Positions 1 through 9,496 of a DNA stretch of 64,000 nt are shown here, piece by piece. The DNA comes from Epiperipatus broadwayi (taxonomy: Eukaryota > Onychophora > Udeonychophora > Euonychophora > Peripatidae): contig JAQFVV010006735.1 of assembly GCA_028023455.1 (NCBI GenBank), positions 343,965-407,964 on the forward strand. Reading direction: 5' to 3'. A model generated the notes under the pieces. That model saw only the letters and a program-made list of their open reading frames with translations. It made no database searches and was not told the DNA's origin. The translations under genes were made by a program, and so were the position numbers. The first letter of the stretch is position 1. Every line of letters begins with the position of its first letter.

Positions 1-569
1 ATAATATCAAGTTTTATGCAAGTGCAAGATTTTATACACAGATGAATAGTGTATAAACGTAACAATGACAATAATTTAATAACAATATTTATTTATTTAT
101 TTTTATTAAAGATTAATTTATTACTTTTTATCTAAAGATGTTACATGAGTAATAAAGTATGAAAAAAATATTCAATTTTGATTAAGTACCAGATAGACTG
201 AAATAGGTGTTTTTGATCTATAATATTGTATCTTTCTTTAATTTTTTCTATGTTATTAAAGAAGAAAGTTGGTTGAGTGTCTAAATCTTGATTGAAGCAA
301 ATTTTAAATCTTAGCGACCAAAAAACAAAAAGTAGATATGTTACTGTCAAGAATTAAAGGAAATTTGAGTTAAATTGTTGAGTTAACAAATGAGTTAAAA
401 TTTCTTAATATATAATTACTTAAGTTTATTATCAAGAATTACTGTATGTATTTTTCTTTTGTTTAGGAGTATTTTTTTAAACTGGTATTTTTTCTTTTTA
501 TACTTAAATCATTATTAGTAAGATTTTCATCTGTATAATACATTTTGTAGGGATTGGATTCTTGTAGAG
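1..569. other. AT-rich sequence, nothing recognised
   Basis: No coding region, RNA gene or repeat family is recognisable here. Short open frames on the minus strand have no motif and the low-complexity composition expected by chance. Confidence 0.5.
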
Positions 570-595
570 TATCATTAAACAGGCAAAACTCAAAC

Positions 596-606
<11 letters not shown>
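570..606 (-). repeat. Terminal fragment of PLE repeat family A
   Basis: The minus strand reads TATATAGTGAGTTT followed by TTTGCCTGTTTAA. The same order (TATATA, GTGAGTTT, GCCTGTTTTAA) ends the repeat at 3241-3550 and begins the inverted copy at 32398. This looks like a short remnant of the same family next to a (TA)n tract, where family A copies often abut. Confidence 0.45.

Positions 607-651
<45 letters not shown>
598..651. repeat. (AT)n microsatellite
   Basis: Uninterrupted AT dinucleotides, about 27 units, at the outer edge of the palindromic element that follows. The open frame encoding alternating Ile-Tyr across it is an artefact. Confidence 0.95.
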
Positions 652-654
<3 letters not shown>

Positions 655-1139
655 AAGTTTGATATCTGTATTCGTTTCACAATATATGTAATATACAAAT
701 CAATATATATATCAAAATACAGTACAATTTATATAAATTATATTCTTTTAGAAGTACTTTCGACTATACACTTTGTAGTCTTTATCAACTATATAAAGTT
801 GAATAATCAAAACGAGACAACCCTTAACAATACCCATAGTTCAATTCAGATTTCCCACAATTCTGTTATCTTAACATTTGATGATTGGTGATTCATTAAC
901 ATGTTGATTTCAAGAAATCGTCAAATGTTAATGAATCGCCAGTCATCAAATGTTAAGATAACAGAATTGTGGGAAATATGAATTGAACTATGGGTATTGT
1001 TAAGGGTTGTCTCATTTTGATTATTCAACGTTATATAGTTGATAAAGACTACAAAGTGTATAGTTGAAAGTACTTCTAAAAGAATATAATTTATATAAAT
1101 TGTACTGTATTTTGATATATATATTGATTTGTATATTAC

Positions 1140-1143
<4 letters not shown>
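652..1143. mobile_element. Palindromic MITE-like foldback element, copy 1
   Basis: Left arm about 686-902 and right arm about 926-1143 are near-perfect reverse complements around a 23-base loop. The left outer edge adds AAAGTTTGATATCTG. Related copies lie at 13151-13362 (shorter) and 59755-60540 (longer), which shows it is a dispersed element rather than a local accident. It has no coding capacity, so it would depend on enzymes supplied elsewhere; no transposase is visible in the window. Compared with copy 3, this copy has lost the innermost part of its left arm. Confidence 0.8.

Positions 1144-1182
<39 letters not shown>
1138..1182. repeat. (TA)n-(TG)n compound microsatellite
   Basis: TA units to about 1163, then TG units to 1182. 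It separates the palindromic element from the PLE endonuclease fragment. The same order (element, TA/TG tract, PLE fragment) occurs in mirror orientation at 58958-60540. Confidence 0.9.
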
Positions 1183-1189
1183 AATGATT

Positions 1190-1785
1190 TATTGGGTGTG
1201 GGATATAGTAGTATAAATATTTTATGTGCACTATACAGGTATAGAAATAGATGGAGAAGATATAATATGGAAAAGAAAAAATGGATAGCATTGCCTTATG
1301 TAAAGGATATTATTTGTAATAAGATTACATCACTGGTATCTGCTGATTTTAATGTTGCATTTAAAATGGGTGCAAATACTGGAAGATTGGTTATTAATGG
1401 CAAAGATTCTATTAATAAAAGCAACAAATGTAATATTATATATAAAGTGGTATGTCATTGTGGTTATAGTTACATTGGGGACACCAAATATGCATTGAAA
1501 AAGAGGATTAGGGAACATGAATTATTATATAATAAGTTGCGTTGTTCTACAGATAGGTATAAATCTGTTTTTGCAGAACATGCAGTGATTTGTAATGGAG
1601 AATTCTGCTTTGATAGAGTTTTTATTTTTTATATGGAAAATGATTTGAGGAAAAGAAAAATTAAGGAGTCCTATTTTATAAATAGTACAGATAATGTGTT
1701 GAATAAACAGTGTCATTGTGTTAATATTCACAATGTATGGAAAGTAGGTAATTCACGTGGGAATGTTACTGGTGTGAGAGTTTGA
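1190..1785 (+). pseudogene. Penelope-like element, GIY-YIG endonuclease fragment
   Basis: An open frame of about 175 meaningful residues (from roughly 1255) matches the C-terminal part of Penelope-like retroelements. Visible are the linker with LPYVKDI, a KMGANTGRLVINGKD block, then the endonuclease core IYKVVCHCGYSYIGDT followed by KKRIREHE. A basic RKRKIKES segment precedes a terminal NIHNVWKV tail. In this family the domain nicks DNA to prime reverse transcription. The reverse transcriptase that should lie upstream is absent: the frame begins inside a TA/TG tract, so the copy is 5'-truncated. The frame itself is intact to the stop at 1785. The first Met of the frame lies in the microsatellite and is not a credible start. 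Another truncated PLE of a different subfamily is at 58958-59611. Confidence 0.8.
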
Positions 1786-1878
1786 TAATATTGAAATATT
1801 AACATATTGCTACTTCAAAGAATTTTAATCTTTAATTTTATATAGGCATTTTTTAAAATTTTGTAGTTTTTATTCTAG

Positions 1879-1880
<2 letters not shown>

Positions 1881-1911
<31 letters not shown>
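1881..1911. repeat. (TA)n microsatellite
   Basis: TA units forming the left border of the long palindrome that follows. Confidence 0.9.
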
Positions 1912-1913
<2 letters not shown>

Positions 1914-1949
1914 AAAAAAAGACTTATGAATCCAATAAATAATATTATA

Positions 1950-1977
1950 TTTCAACCAGAGGACTGGTTTTCATCAG
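1950..1977 (-). ncRNA. Hammerhead-like half motif, left arm
   Basis: The minus strand has CTGATGA, one extra A, a six-base-pair stem with TCCT loop, then GAAA. These are the two conserved core strands and stem II of a hammerhead. A convincing stem I and the GUH cleavage site were not found, so self-cleavage is not supported on its own. Confidence 0.35.
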
Positions 1978-3110
1978 AAAGAAAAAAAATACACAGTAAA
2001 ATGGCGATAATCAAAAATTACAGATTTGGTAAAAGATTAAAAATTTAACAAACCCCCCCTGATTGGTCACAAAATATAACACAGAATATCTACCCAATCA
2101 ATGACAAAATTCAAACAAAAAAAAAAAACTACATTCCCTCCTAATCAAGCTTAAATTCTATTTAAATTAAAATAAATATAAAAATAAAAAATCCAAAATT
2201 AAAATATACATATGTGCATACATAGAAAAATTAAACTATGCTCACATACAAAAAATAGCTGTGCTCACATTAATATTCATTAAAAACTAAAATACTTATA
2301 CATTTTAATCAAAAATTATAGTTAGTGCAAAGTACAATAATTTATAACTAATTATTTATCTATAAACCAATTAAACACAGATATTAAACATCCATATAAC
2401 CAATCTTTACATAAAAAACCTCATATAAGAAAATTTTCACATAAAAAACACACATATAGAAATCATTTAGGAGACCAGGTAACCCAGAGATGTAATAGTT
2501 CCAGTGTTCAAATTCAATCCATGTGGTTCTAAGGTCTTGAATTTAAAAATAAAATAAAAAACCACATGGATTGAATTTGAACACTGGAACTATTACATCT
2601 CTGGGTTACCTGGTCTCCTTAATGATTTCTATATGTGTGTTTTTTATGTGAAAATTTTCTTATATGAGGTTTTTTATGTAAAGATTGGTTATATGGATGT
2701 TTAATATCTGAGTTTAATTGGTTTATAGATAAATAATTAGTTATAAATTATTGTACTTTGCACTAACTATAATTTTTGATTAAAATGTATGAGTATTTTA
2801 GTTTTTAATGAATATTAATGTGAGCACAGCTATTTTTTGTATGTGAGCATAGTTTAATTTTTCTATGTATGCACATATGTATATTTTAATTTTGGATTTT
2901 TTATTTTTATATTTATTTTAATTTAAATAGAATTTAAGCTTGATTAGGAGGGAATGTAGTTTTTTTTTTTGTTTGAATTTTGTCATTGATTGGGTAGATA
3001 TTCTGTGTTAGATTTTGTGACCAATCAGGGGGGTTTTGTTAAATTTTTAATCTTTTACCAAATCTGTAATTTTTGATTATCGCCATTTTACTGTGTATTT
3101 TTTTTTCTTT

Positions 3111-3138
3111 CTGATGAAAACCAGTCCTCTGGTTGAAA
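3111..3138 (+). ncRNA. Hammerhead-like half motif, right arm
   Basis: Mirror copy of the motif at 1950-1977. CTGATGA is 3111-3117, stem II pairs 3119-3124 with 3129-3134, and GAAA is 3135-3138. Stem I and the cleavage triplet are not evident. Confidence 0.35.
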
Positions 3139-3178
3139 TATAATATTATTTATTGGATTTATAAGTCTTTTTTTGTTT

Positions 3179-3240
3179 TTATATGTATTTCCTTTGGTTA
3201 GTTTGTTATATATTAATATTTTGATATATATATATATATA
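3179..3240. repeat. AT-rich junction with short (TA)n
   Basis: Spacer between the palindrome and the PLE terminal repeat, ending in about nine TA units. Confidence 0.7.
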
Positions 3241-3550
3241 AAAGCTAATGGGTTTGGATCGAAAAAATTAAAGTGTTTCAGTTTAAGACTCATAGTTTTG
3301 TAGTTAAATGGAATAAAAGGTGGTTGCTAGAGGGTTGCATTAGATCCTAAGATCTAGGCACAGTGCTCTCAGATCCAAGGCTCCTCTCTGACAAAGGTCA
3401 TAAGCCAGAAACTAGTTTGGGTATATTGGATGAGTAGGCACTAGATGGGAATTTTATGCACAAGCCTTCTGGCATCCATTGATTACTCTAGCTTGCTGTG
3501 TGTGTCAATATATATAGTGAGTTTCGCCTGTTTTAACAACAGTTGTACAC
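3241..3550 (+). mobile_element. PLE-type terminal repeat, family A copy 1
   Basis: This segment is repeated in reverse orientation at about 32398-32670, including GCATTAGATCCTAAG, AGAAACTAGT, ATATTGGATGAGTAGGC, CTAGATGG, TTATGCACAAGCCTTCTGG and ACTCTAGCTTGCTGTGTGTG. It contains a degenerate hammerhead core at 3383-3423. Hammerhead-bearing pseudo-LTRs are a known property of Penelope-like elements. A decayed PLE coding region follows at 3970-5340, so this may be its 5' terminal repeat. Confidence 0.7.
3383..3423 (+). ncRNA. Degenerate hammerhead ribozyme core
   Basis: The strands CTGACAA (3388-3394; core consensus CTGANGA) and GAAAC (3408-3412) flank a GGT-CATAA-GCC stem II. A two-pair stem III (AC, loop TA, GT) follows, with T at the cleavage position (3417). 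Stem I keeps only G-C, G-T and G-C pairs. One core G is lost, so activity is doubtful; the better copy is at 32510-32552. Confidence 0.5.
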
Positions 3551-3969
3551 AAGCATAAGAGGAGGTGGTCATGAGATGTTTATTGGCTTAGAGTATCATT
3601 ATTAATATTAATATCATTGTTTGAAGTTATTGACAGTTTTTTCATTTTTTAATCTTTTTATTTTGTCTGTGCTCAATTTGATTTTCAGGAGTGTCTTGTA
3701 TATCTATTTTTGTTTTGTAATGATTATTGCTATTAATGGTATTATGTGATTCTTAATGATTTGTATTTAGTGGATTTTCTATTATATTGACTACATTTTT
3801 AAATGCTCTTTTAGTGTATCATTTGAAGGGTTATCGCTACAACTGTTATCATCGTTCACTTCATATTGTAGTTAAACCTTTAAAGTTTTATTATTTTAAC
3901 ATCAGTTTTAAATCAAAATAAGTTTTGCCAGTGAGTACAGCTATCACTAATATTTTTTACTAGAAAAAA
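3551..3969. other. Probable PLE interior, non-coding
   Basis: It lies between the terminal repeat and the decayed frame starting at 3970. T-rich, with no motif recognised. Confidence 0.35.
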
Positions 3970-5340
3970 ATGAAGAATTACTCTGATTTATCTTCAGATT
4001 CAATAACTTTAGCTGAAAAAAAAAGAACACAGTCTCCATTTTTGTAAAAAAAACAAAAAATATGAAATCTTATGAAAACTGTTCTATGGATAATAATAAC
4101 TCAGAAGAAATAATATCACATAATTTTATTAGAAACTCAGACTTCTCAAGTGATATAGGCCCCCAAGTAAGCAAATTATATACTCCTTTAGACAACTTGA
4201 ATAAGGATGTAAATACAGAGAATGATATGACTGATGATAATATTTCTACATATAAGTCACCTAGCAGCTATGCAAATACTGTTAAAAAGATTTGTGATAT
4301 TAAATCAAATAGCATAGAATTGCAAAGATAACGATTATTTTAATATTATTAATGATGGTATTAACGTTTTCTCAAAGCCTAATAATATTTCATTAGAATT
4401 AGAAAATATAGATCCCGAATGTTACAGTGAGTGTATTGAAAAATTTAACAAATCAGTACCTGTACCTCTTTTGAAATCATTTCAAAACTTTCCCAGTGAA
4501 AAAACATTAATAATCTCAGTTACAAATTTAGCTGTGAACTTTTCAGATTTCCCACTGATAAATTATATACAAATCTAACTGAGAAAAAATTGTGGCATTT
4601 AATTTTTAAAATATTAACCTTACCTAATAACCGTTGCATATGTATCGAGTTTCACAACTCTACACACACACAAAAAAATTATTTTCAAATATATTTTAAA
4701 TATCTAGATAACAAAATTATTTGTTATATTGATTTAAACAGGCCAGTTACTTTAAAAGGGATGATTAAAAATGGTTATATTAATTTTAACGAAAGTGATC
4801 TTCAAGCATTATTTGTAAATTACGGAAGCGTTATCAATTTCACTTATCTTCTATAAAAAACAATAGATATACCAGTTTGCACAAACACATCTATTTTTGA
4901 TATCATATTTAAAAAAGCACTCTATTAACAGATATATCTACATTCTTAGCAACAGAATCATTCCCACTGATTATCTCGACTGTCCAGACAGAATATGTTC
5001 TAAATGCAACTTAAAAAATACAAAAACCATATTTGTGAATCACTCTTAACAATAAAATCGATACAGAATATATTCAAAAAATTAATGAAGATGAAAATAA
5101 ATCATCACTCCAGAAGTTAATAATTATCTAGCATATTCAAAATATCTATTTATTTGATCATGTAAAAACATGTAAGTTTAATTTTAACTTTGATCTGGAA
5201 AATACCAAGATTTTTATAAGTACAGAAACCATAAAGGAAAAATTAAAGAAGCAATTTTAAGAAATAGAATTAAGAGATCCTTAATTAATAGATAACGTGT
5301 GAACATTGAAATTCATGAATATTGGGATATAACGTGATGT
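3970..5340 (+). pseudogene. Decayed PLE: unknown upstream frame plus GIY-YIG tail
   Basis: Reading frames from 3970 continue with frameshifts near 4045, 4331 and 4560 to about 4856. The upstream product is Ser/Asn-rich, then has a block containing ESDLQALFVNYGSVINFTY, which resembles the end of an RRM fold (my inference). A Cys-rich stretch CPDRICSKC follows at about 4980-5010. From about 5090 to 5330 the frames read KSSLQK, FNFDLENTKIF, KIKEAIL and NIEIHEYWDI across one more frameshift. This matches the tail of PLE GIY-YIG endonucleases and aligns with the end of the fragment at 1190-1785. No reverse transcriptase motifs remain between. It may be a deleted PLE with an ORF1-like frame, or a composite of two elements. 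Non-functional. Confidence 0.55.
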
Positions 5341-5744
5341 TGTTTATTGCAGATAAATTTCAATTTGAATAGTTTTCCATTAATGAAGGTTATGAAAATA
5401 AATGTAAGTACTTCTGTTCCTTATTGTAGTTATTTATAAAATATATTATCACCATTAAACATTATTATTTTTATTACAATTTTATGTTTATCGTAATCAA
5501 GCTAAAATGAAAGCAGCTGTTAGGTATCACTATAAAATTATTAAACCAAAAAAATATTTATAATACAATATATCTGATCATTGTAAGTTTTTTTAAATAA
5601 CTTGTGCAGATATAAAACTGTTCTTTGCTATGTATGTGTGTCAAAGTCTTTTGCAGATATTTAATAATATGATGTTTGACTATGAAAAATGATCTATATA
5701 TACTTATATATATTGATAAAAAAAAATCAAGTCAGGTGTCACAT
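5341..5744. other. AT-rich, nothing recognised
   Basis: No frame, repeat or RNA motif is identifiable. Confidence 0.5.
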
Positions 5745-6080
5745 GTCCTAATTTTAATAAAGCTCGTGTTACAAATGTTATATATAGAGTTCGCAAAACA
5801 AACTCTTAACAAGCTTTGAGAATATCGTCAACCCCAGACTGGTTGCTGCATCTAGGGTCGTCAGTGAGGTGTTAGGATATTCATTAGATTAAAAATACTA
5901 GGACTAGCCCAGCACTATATCTAATGTATAACTGTTGAGAAGAAAATCTGAAACCTTTAGACATCTATATGTCTAAAAATCCAGCTATCTAACTCAAATA
6001 GCCATATGGGACTGAACTTATATATAAATTACTAATGGGTAAAGAATATATGTAGTATAATCATACTCAATTCTAATAAG
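5745..6080 (-). mobile_element. PLE-type terminal repeat, family B copy 1
   Basis: The minus strand matches copies at 24381-24897 and 57665-58600. Shared landmarks are GGACTGAAC/CCATATGG-type words, ATGTCTAAA next to TTTCAGA, GATCTAATGTCC-like words and GTCTGGGG. It contains a hammerhead core at 5831-5870. No coding region is attached. Confidence 0.6.
5831..5870 (-). ncRNA. Hammerhead ribozyme core with one altered position
   Basis: On the minus strand CTGACGA (5858-5864) fits the core exactly. Stem I pairs ACCTCA upstream with TGGGGT downstream of the GTC cleavage triplet (5837-5839), six pairs with one G-T. The second core strand is GCAAC (5842-5846) instead of GAAAC, which is expected to cripple cleavage. 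Known family: hammerheads in animal PLEs and retrozymes. Confidence 0.6.
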
Positions 6081-6209
6081 AAGATTCAGTAATCTATCTT
6101 AAAGTAGCAGCATGCGCATAACCACACACACAAAAGCAGACCTCTATTTATGTGATATTTATTTTAAGCTTGAATAATTAGTGCTTACAAAGTAGTAGAT
6201 CATTTAAAT

Positions 6210-6440
6210 CTCAATTACAAGTCTAGTCTTTGACTTTTACCTTTATCATTAAGGAATTGAGATTTAAAACTGGAAGCAACTTTAGTTATGCATATGGCAG
6301 CCATCTTTAATTTTTTTTTAATATCAAGCTAAAAATGTGAAATTAAAAAAATACCTAAGGTTTTGAATCTAAACTAATTTGATTATATACTTGAATAGAT
6401 CTGATGTTGGACTAATAACTTTATATTTTATAAATCTTTT
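6210..6440. repeat. Dispersed repeat family D, copy 1
   Basis: It shares order and sequence with 22060-22260: ACCTTTAT...AAG, GAGATTTAAA or AGATTTAAAG, GCAACT/GCCACT, GAAATTAAAAAAA and AAGGTTTTGAA. Nothing indicates coding capacity. Its identity is unknown. Confidence 0.55.
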
Positions 6441-6539
6441 TTCACAACTGTAAGAAACTTTTCCCTCTGTCTAAAACAATTAATGCCAACATGAGATTAG
6501 TATCATCTGGTAATCACTAATTAATCAATTTATAATAGA

Positions 6540-7475
6540 TGACACTATTTAATAACAATCTAATTTACAGGAACACTTTTTATTAGTAATTCTTAATCAG
6601 AAGTTAATCAGCTTTTGACATGTGTTGTTTAATCATGTTACTAATTCACCAATGTTATAGTATATATGAAGGACAAGCCCAAAACACTAGTTAAAGATTT
6701 TTAAAAGATAGACATTATATCTTTGTACTTAAATGCAATTATATAGGCCAATCTAAAGCAAATCAAAATTAGAGCATGAAGATTTAATATTCATAACTTT
6801 ATGTGCATTATTAATGTTATAGTTAAATCCAACAAAATTTTCAAATTTATGGCTGGTAACTATTAGATGATGTTAGAATCAATTCAATAGCAATATAAAT
6901 TATAAGTACAGTTTTTATTAGTAACTTTTAATCAGAAGATAATCAGCCCTAGACATGCTCTAGTTAATCATATTACTAACTCACTGAGAGTGTCCTGCAT
7001 ACTCACTATAACATCGATGAATTAATAATATGATTAAACAACACATGTTGAAGGCTGGTTACCTTCTGATTAAGTATTATTAACAGGGTTTATAATTTAT
7101 ATTGCTATTAAATTGATTCTAACACCATATCATAGTTACCTGTTATAGATTTGAACATTTTTCTGGAATTTACTATAAATTAATAATGCTATAAACATAA
7201 AGTTACAAAGCTTAAATGTTCATGTTTTTATTTCAGAATGCTTTAGATTGACTTATATAATTGCATTTAGATACCAGCATAAGACAGTCATTCTTATCTT
7301 TTAAAAATCTCTATCTCATGTTTGAGTTTGTGAGTATCTTGCACACTCACTATAATGTCAGTGATTTAATAACATGATTGAACAGTGTGTGCAAAGGCAG
7401 ATTACCTTTGGATTAAAAATAGATGACATAAATAAGGCAGATTACCTTTGGATTAAAAATAGATGACATAAATAT
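6540..7475. repeat. Foldback repeat cluster upstream of the gene
   Basis: An imperfect inverted repeat has arms of about 300 bases (about 6690-6985 and 7016-7312). Partial extra copies flank it in matching orientation: 6540-6670 resembles the left arm and 7325-7430 the right arm. Landmarks are TTTTTAAAAGATA, AAATGCAATTATATA, TTAGAATCAATT and GTTTAATCATATTA. It ends 0.5 kb before the prohormone exon, probably within its 5' intron. Confidence 0.65.
7394..7473. repeat. Exact 40-bp tandem duplication
   Basis: Two identical 40-base units (7394-7433 and 7434-7473) begin AAGGCAGATTACC and end GACATAAAT. They are recent, since no differences were seen. Confidence 0.9.
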
Positions 7476-7918
7476 GAAGTTGGCCTTGTTTATTTCATAT
7501 TGTAGTAAGCTAAGGAATCAAGTGATATAATGTAAATATATATTTATAATAAAGAGATAGATTAACATATAAAAGCTTTACAGTGTAGTTATTTGATATA
7601 ATTGCCATGATCTGAGTTTAGATCAAGAATAGGATTTGAAATTTTTTTCACATATCTAAAACTTTATTAATCTAACTTAATTTGTTTCTTTATGGGGTTG
7701 GCTAAAATCAAAATCAAATATCCATCATGTAGCCTTTATTTTTTGCTAAAAGATAAAAGTTCCAAAACTATTTTAGTTGGTCATATATCTATAAACACAT
7801 CCATGACCATAAAAAAGTCAAGAATGGGATTAAGTAGAGAGGAACTAGGCCCATGAGATTGATTTTTACTTTTAAATATAAAAATATATATTCATTTATC
7901 TTTTTTTAAAAGTACTAA
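7476..7918 (+). other. Probable 5' intron of the prohormone gene
   Basis: AT-rich, with no recognised element. It leads into a strong splice acceptor at 7940; the upstream exon was not located. Confidence 0.45.
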
Positions 7919-7940
7919 TCTCTTTTTTCTTTTTTTGCAG
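7919..7940 (+). promoter_or_regulatory. 3' splice acceptor before the coding exon
   Basis: A long pyrimidine run ends in TTTTTTTGCAG at 7940, a textbook acceptor. The exon then has 23 untranslated bases before the ATG at 7964. The 5' UTR therefore likely includes at least one upstream exon. Confidence 0.75.
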
Positions 7941-7963
7941 ATTCATGGTTTGCTCTTAATTAA

Positions 7964-9496
7964 ATGAAAATCATGGCCATCAAATCATTTATTGTATTAT
8001 TTCTTGTTTCTTTTCAACATGTAATGCCCTACTTATTACCAAGGCATAACTATGATGAATCTGATGGATTGGAAAAGGCTTTGCAACTGTTGGAAAGAAA
8101 AAGATTAAATGGTGATGATGATGTAGTGCCAGTTCAAGAAACATTAGCTGATATAGAAGAAAGCAAATTACAAAAAATCATTCAAGAAATTTTAGAAGAG
8201 CAGGAAAATCCTGATGAAACATTTATTGAAAATGATGAATTGAGTCCACTTAGAAATAATGATGAAGATTATTCTGAAGAAGATGACCTTTTAAGTAGGC
8301 TTAAGAAAAGAAGAGCTCCAAGGTTTGGGTACAGAAAACCATCATTACTGCAGCAGTTACTTGAAGATGATACTAAAGTTGAACCTATAAGATTTTCACA
8401 TCGCAAACCAAGACCTATTAGTAAGCGATACATGGATGATTTGAATGATGAAAGTGATTACTTAAACTTTGATAAACGCTTTTCTCATAGAAAACCCTAT
8501 AGTCAAAATTATTATAGACAAAAATATCGACCAAAAAAACGTGATACATTTGATATTATGCGTGATGAAGATGAATTAGAGTTTGAAAAAAAATATTCTC
8601 ATCGTAAACCATATCCCTATGGTGTCAAGCCTCGGTTCAAACGAGATGTAGAAGATATTATTTCAGAGGAAGATCTTTCAGATATTGATGAGGAAAAAAA
8701 ATGGTCACACAGAAAACCATATCGCAAAAATAATTTTCTACGCCCTACTAGACATGATATGGAGGATTATGATTTGGAGGATATTGATGACTTTGATAAA
8801 AGACATTCCCACAGGAAACCATATCGTAAACAGTATTATAAAAATTACAAACGTGATTATGATGATCTTGATGACATATTTGATGAAGATAAAAGATTTT
8901 CCCATAGAAAACCTTCTAAATATAAATATATTAGTAAAACACAAGGACGACCAAAAAAATTTTATGAAGACAATGTTGAAGAAAGTGAAGGAAGTGGTCA
9001 TCCATCATCAGATTCATATAAAAACTGGATGTTTCAAAGCTACTTACAAAGTTTGACACCGCAAACAACAGAAAATGAAAAAGTTGCAGAAAAGCATACT
9101 GATGCAGGTGAGTTAACTAATGATGCAAATAAAGATAATAATAATAATAATGGTAATGTTAGTATAAGTCAGTCAAAAAGTGAAACAATTGATTCAAACA
9201 CAGAAGCTAGCATGACTAATCCCAACATAGAAACAGAGATAGGGACTGTGGAAAATAAAATAAAAACTATAGAGGATGCTGTGCTTAGGGAAGCCATTGC
9301 CATGTTACAGGATGCTAAAGAGCATGGACATACAAAAGAAAATGATCCTAATGCACAGCAGGAGTATGCATATTTGGTTACTGCTTTTAAGCTTGATAAG
9401 CTACAAAAGTCATTGACAAGTACTGATGAATTTAAAAAAGCTAAAAGAAATATTCCCGAAAACAGCTCAAATAACGGTAAGGCACACAATAAGTGA
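7964..9496 (+). CDS. Secreted prohormone-like precursor with seven SHRKP-type repeats
   Basis: A 510-residue frame with a signal peptide: Met-Lys start, hydrophobic core at residues 8-20, likely cleaved near 22-24. Residues 30-110 are acidic with probable helices. Seven repeats follow: RFGYRKP at 120, RFSHRKP at 143, 172 and 311, KYSHRKP at 210, KWSHRKP at 246, RHSHRKP at 280. Most repeats begin right after a KR or KK, so convertase cleavage would leave peptides starting F/Y/W/H-SHRKP. Further dibasic sites are KKRR (114-117), KKR (191-193), KR (226, 296) and KK (331). Spacers are rich in Asp and Glu. The last 170 residues are Ser/Thr/Asn-rich with one helical stretch (about 432-482). There are no cysteines and no Gly-Lys-Arg amidation signals after the repeats. 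The architecture is that of a neuropeptide or granin-like precursor; I do not recognise a named family. The upstream acceptor and the ATG 23 bases beyond it support this start; a second ATG lies three codons in. The frame ends with TGA at 9494-9496. Confidence 0.85.
   Translation: MKIMAIKSFIVLFLVSFQHVMPYLLPRHNYDESDGLEKALQLLERKRLNGDDDVVPVQETLADIEESKLQKIIQEILEEQENPDETFIENDELSPLRNNDEDYSEEDDLLSRLKKRRAPRFGYRKPSLLQQLLEDDTKVEPIRFSHRKPRPISKRYMDDLNDESDYLNFDKRFSHRKPYSQNYYRQKYRPKKRDTFDIMRDEDELEFEKKYSHRKPYPYGVKPRFKRDVEDIISEEDLSDIDEEKKWSHRKPYRKNNFLRPTRHDMEDYDLEDIDDFDKRHSHRKPYRKQYYKNYKRDYDDLDDIFDEDKRFSHRKPSKYKYISKTQGRPKKFYEDNVEESEGSGHPSSDSYKNWMFQSYLQSLTPQTTENEKVAEKHTDAGELTNDANKDNNNNNGNVSISQSKSETIDSNTEASMTNPNIETEIGTVENKIKTIEDAVLREAIAMLQDAKEHGHTKENDPNAQQEYAYLVTAFKLDKLQKSLTSTDEFKKAKRNIPENSSNNGKAHNK

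Larger units (their letters stand above)
1910..3178. repeat. Near-perfect 1.27 kb palindrome
   Basis: Left arm 1910-2528 and right arm 2560-3178 are reverse complements over about 619 bases each with only a few mismatches or small indels. The loop is 31 bases. Each arm, read toward its outer end, contains CTGATGA, a six-pair hairpin (AACCAG-TCCT-CTGGTT) and GAAA, which is the core half of a hammerhead ribozyme. It directly follows a PLE endonuclease fragment, so it may be two PLE terminal repeats in inverted orientation. No coding potential is seen. Such high arm identity implies recent origin, gene conversion or an assembly artefact. Confidence 0.85.

Noticed and set aside
8685-9056. Alternative frames overlapping the prohormone exon
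   Set aside because: Shadow frames of the repeated, biased coding sequence at 7964-9496.
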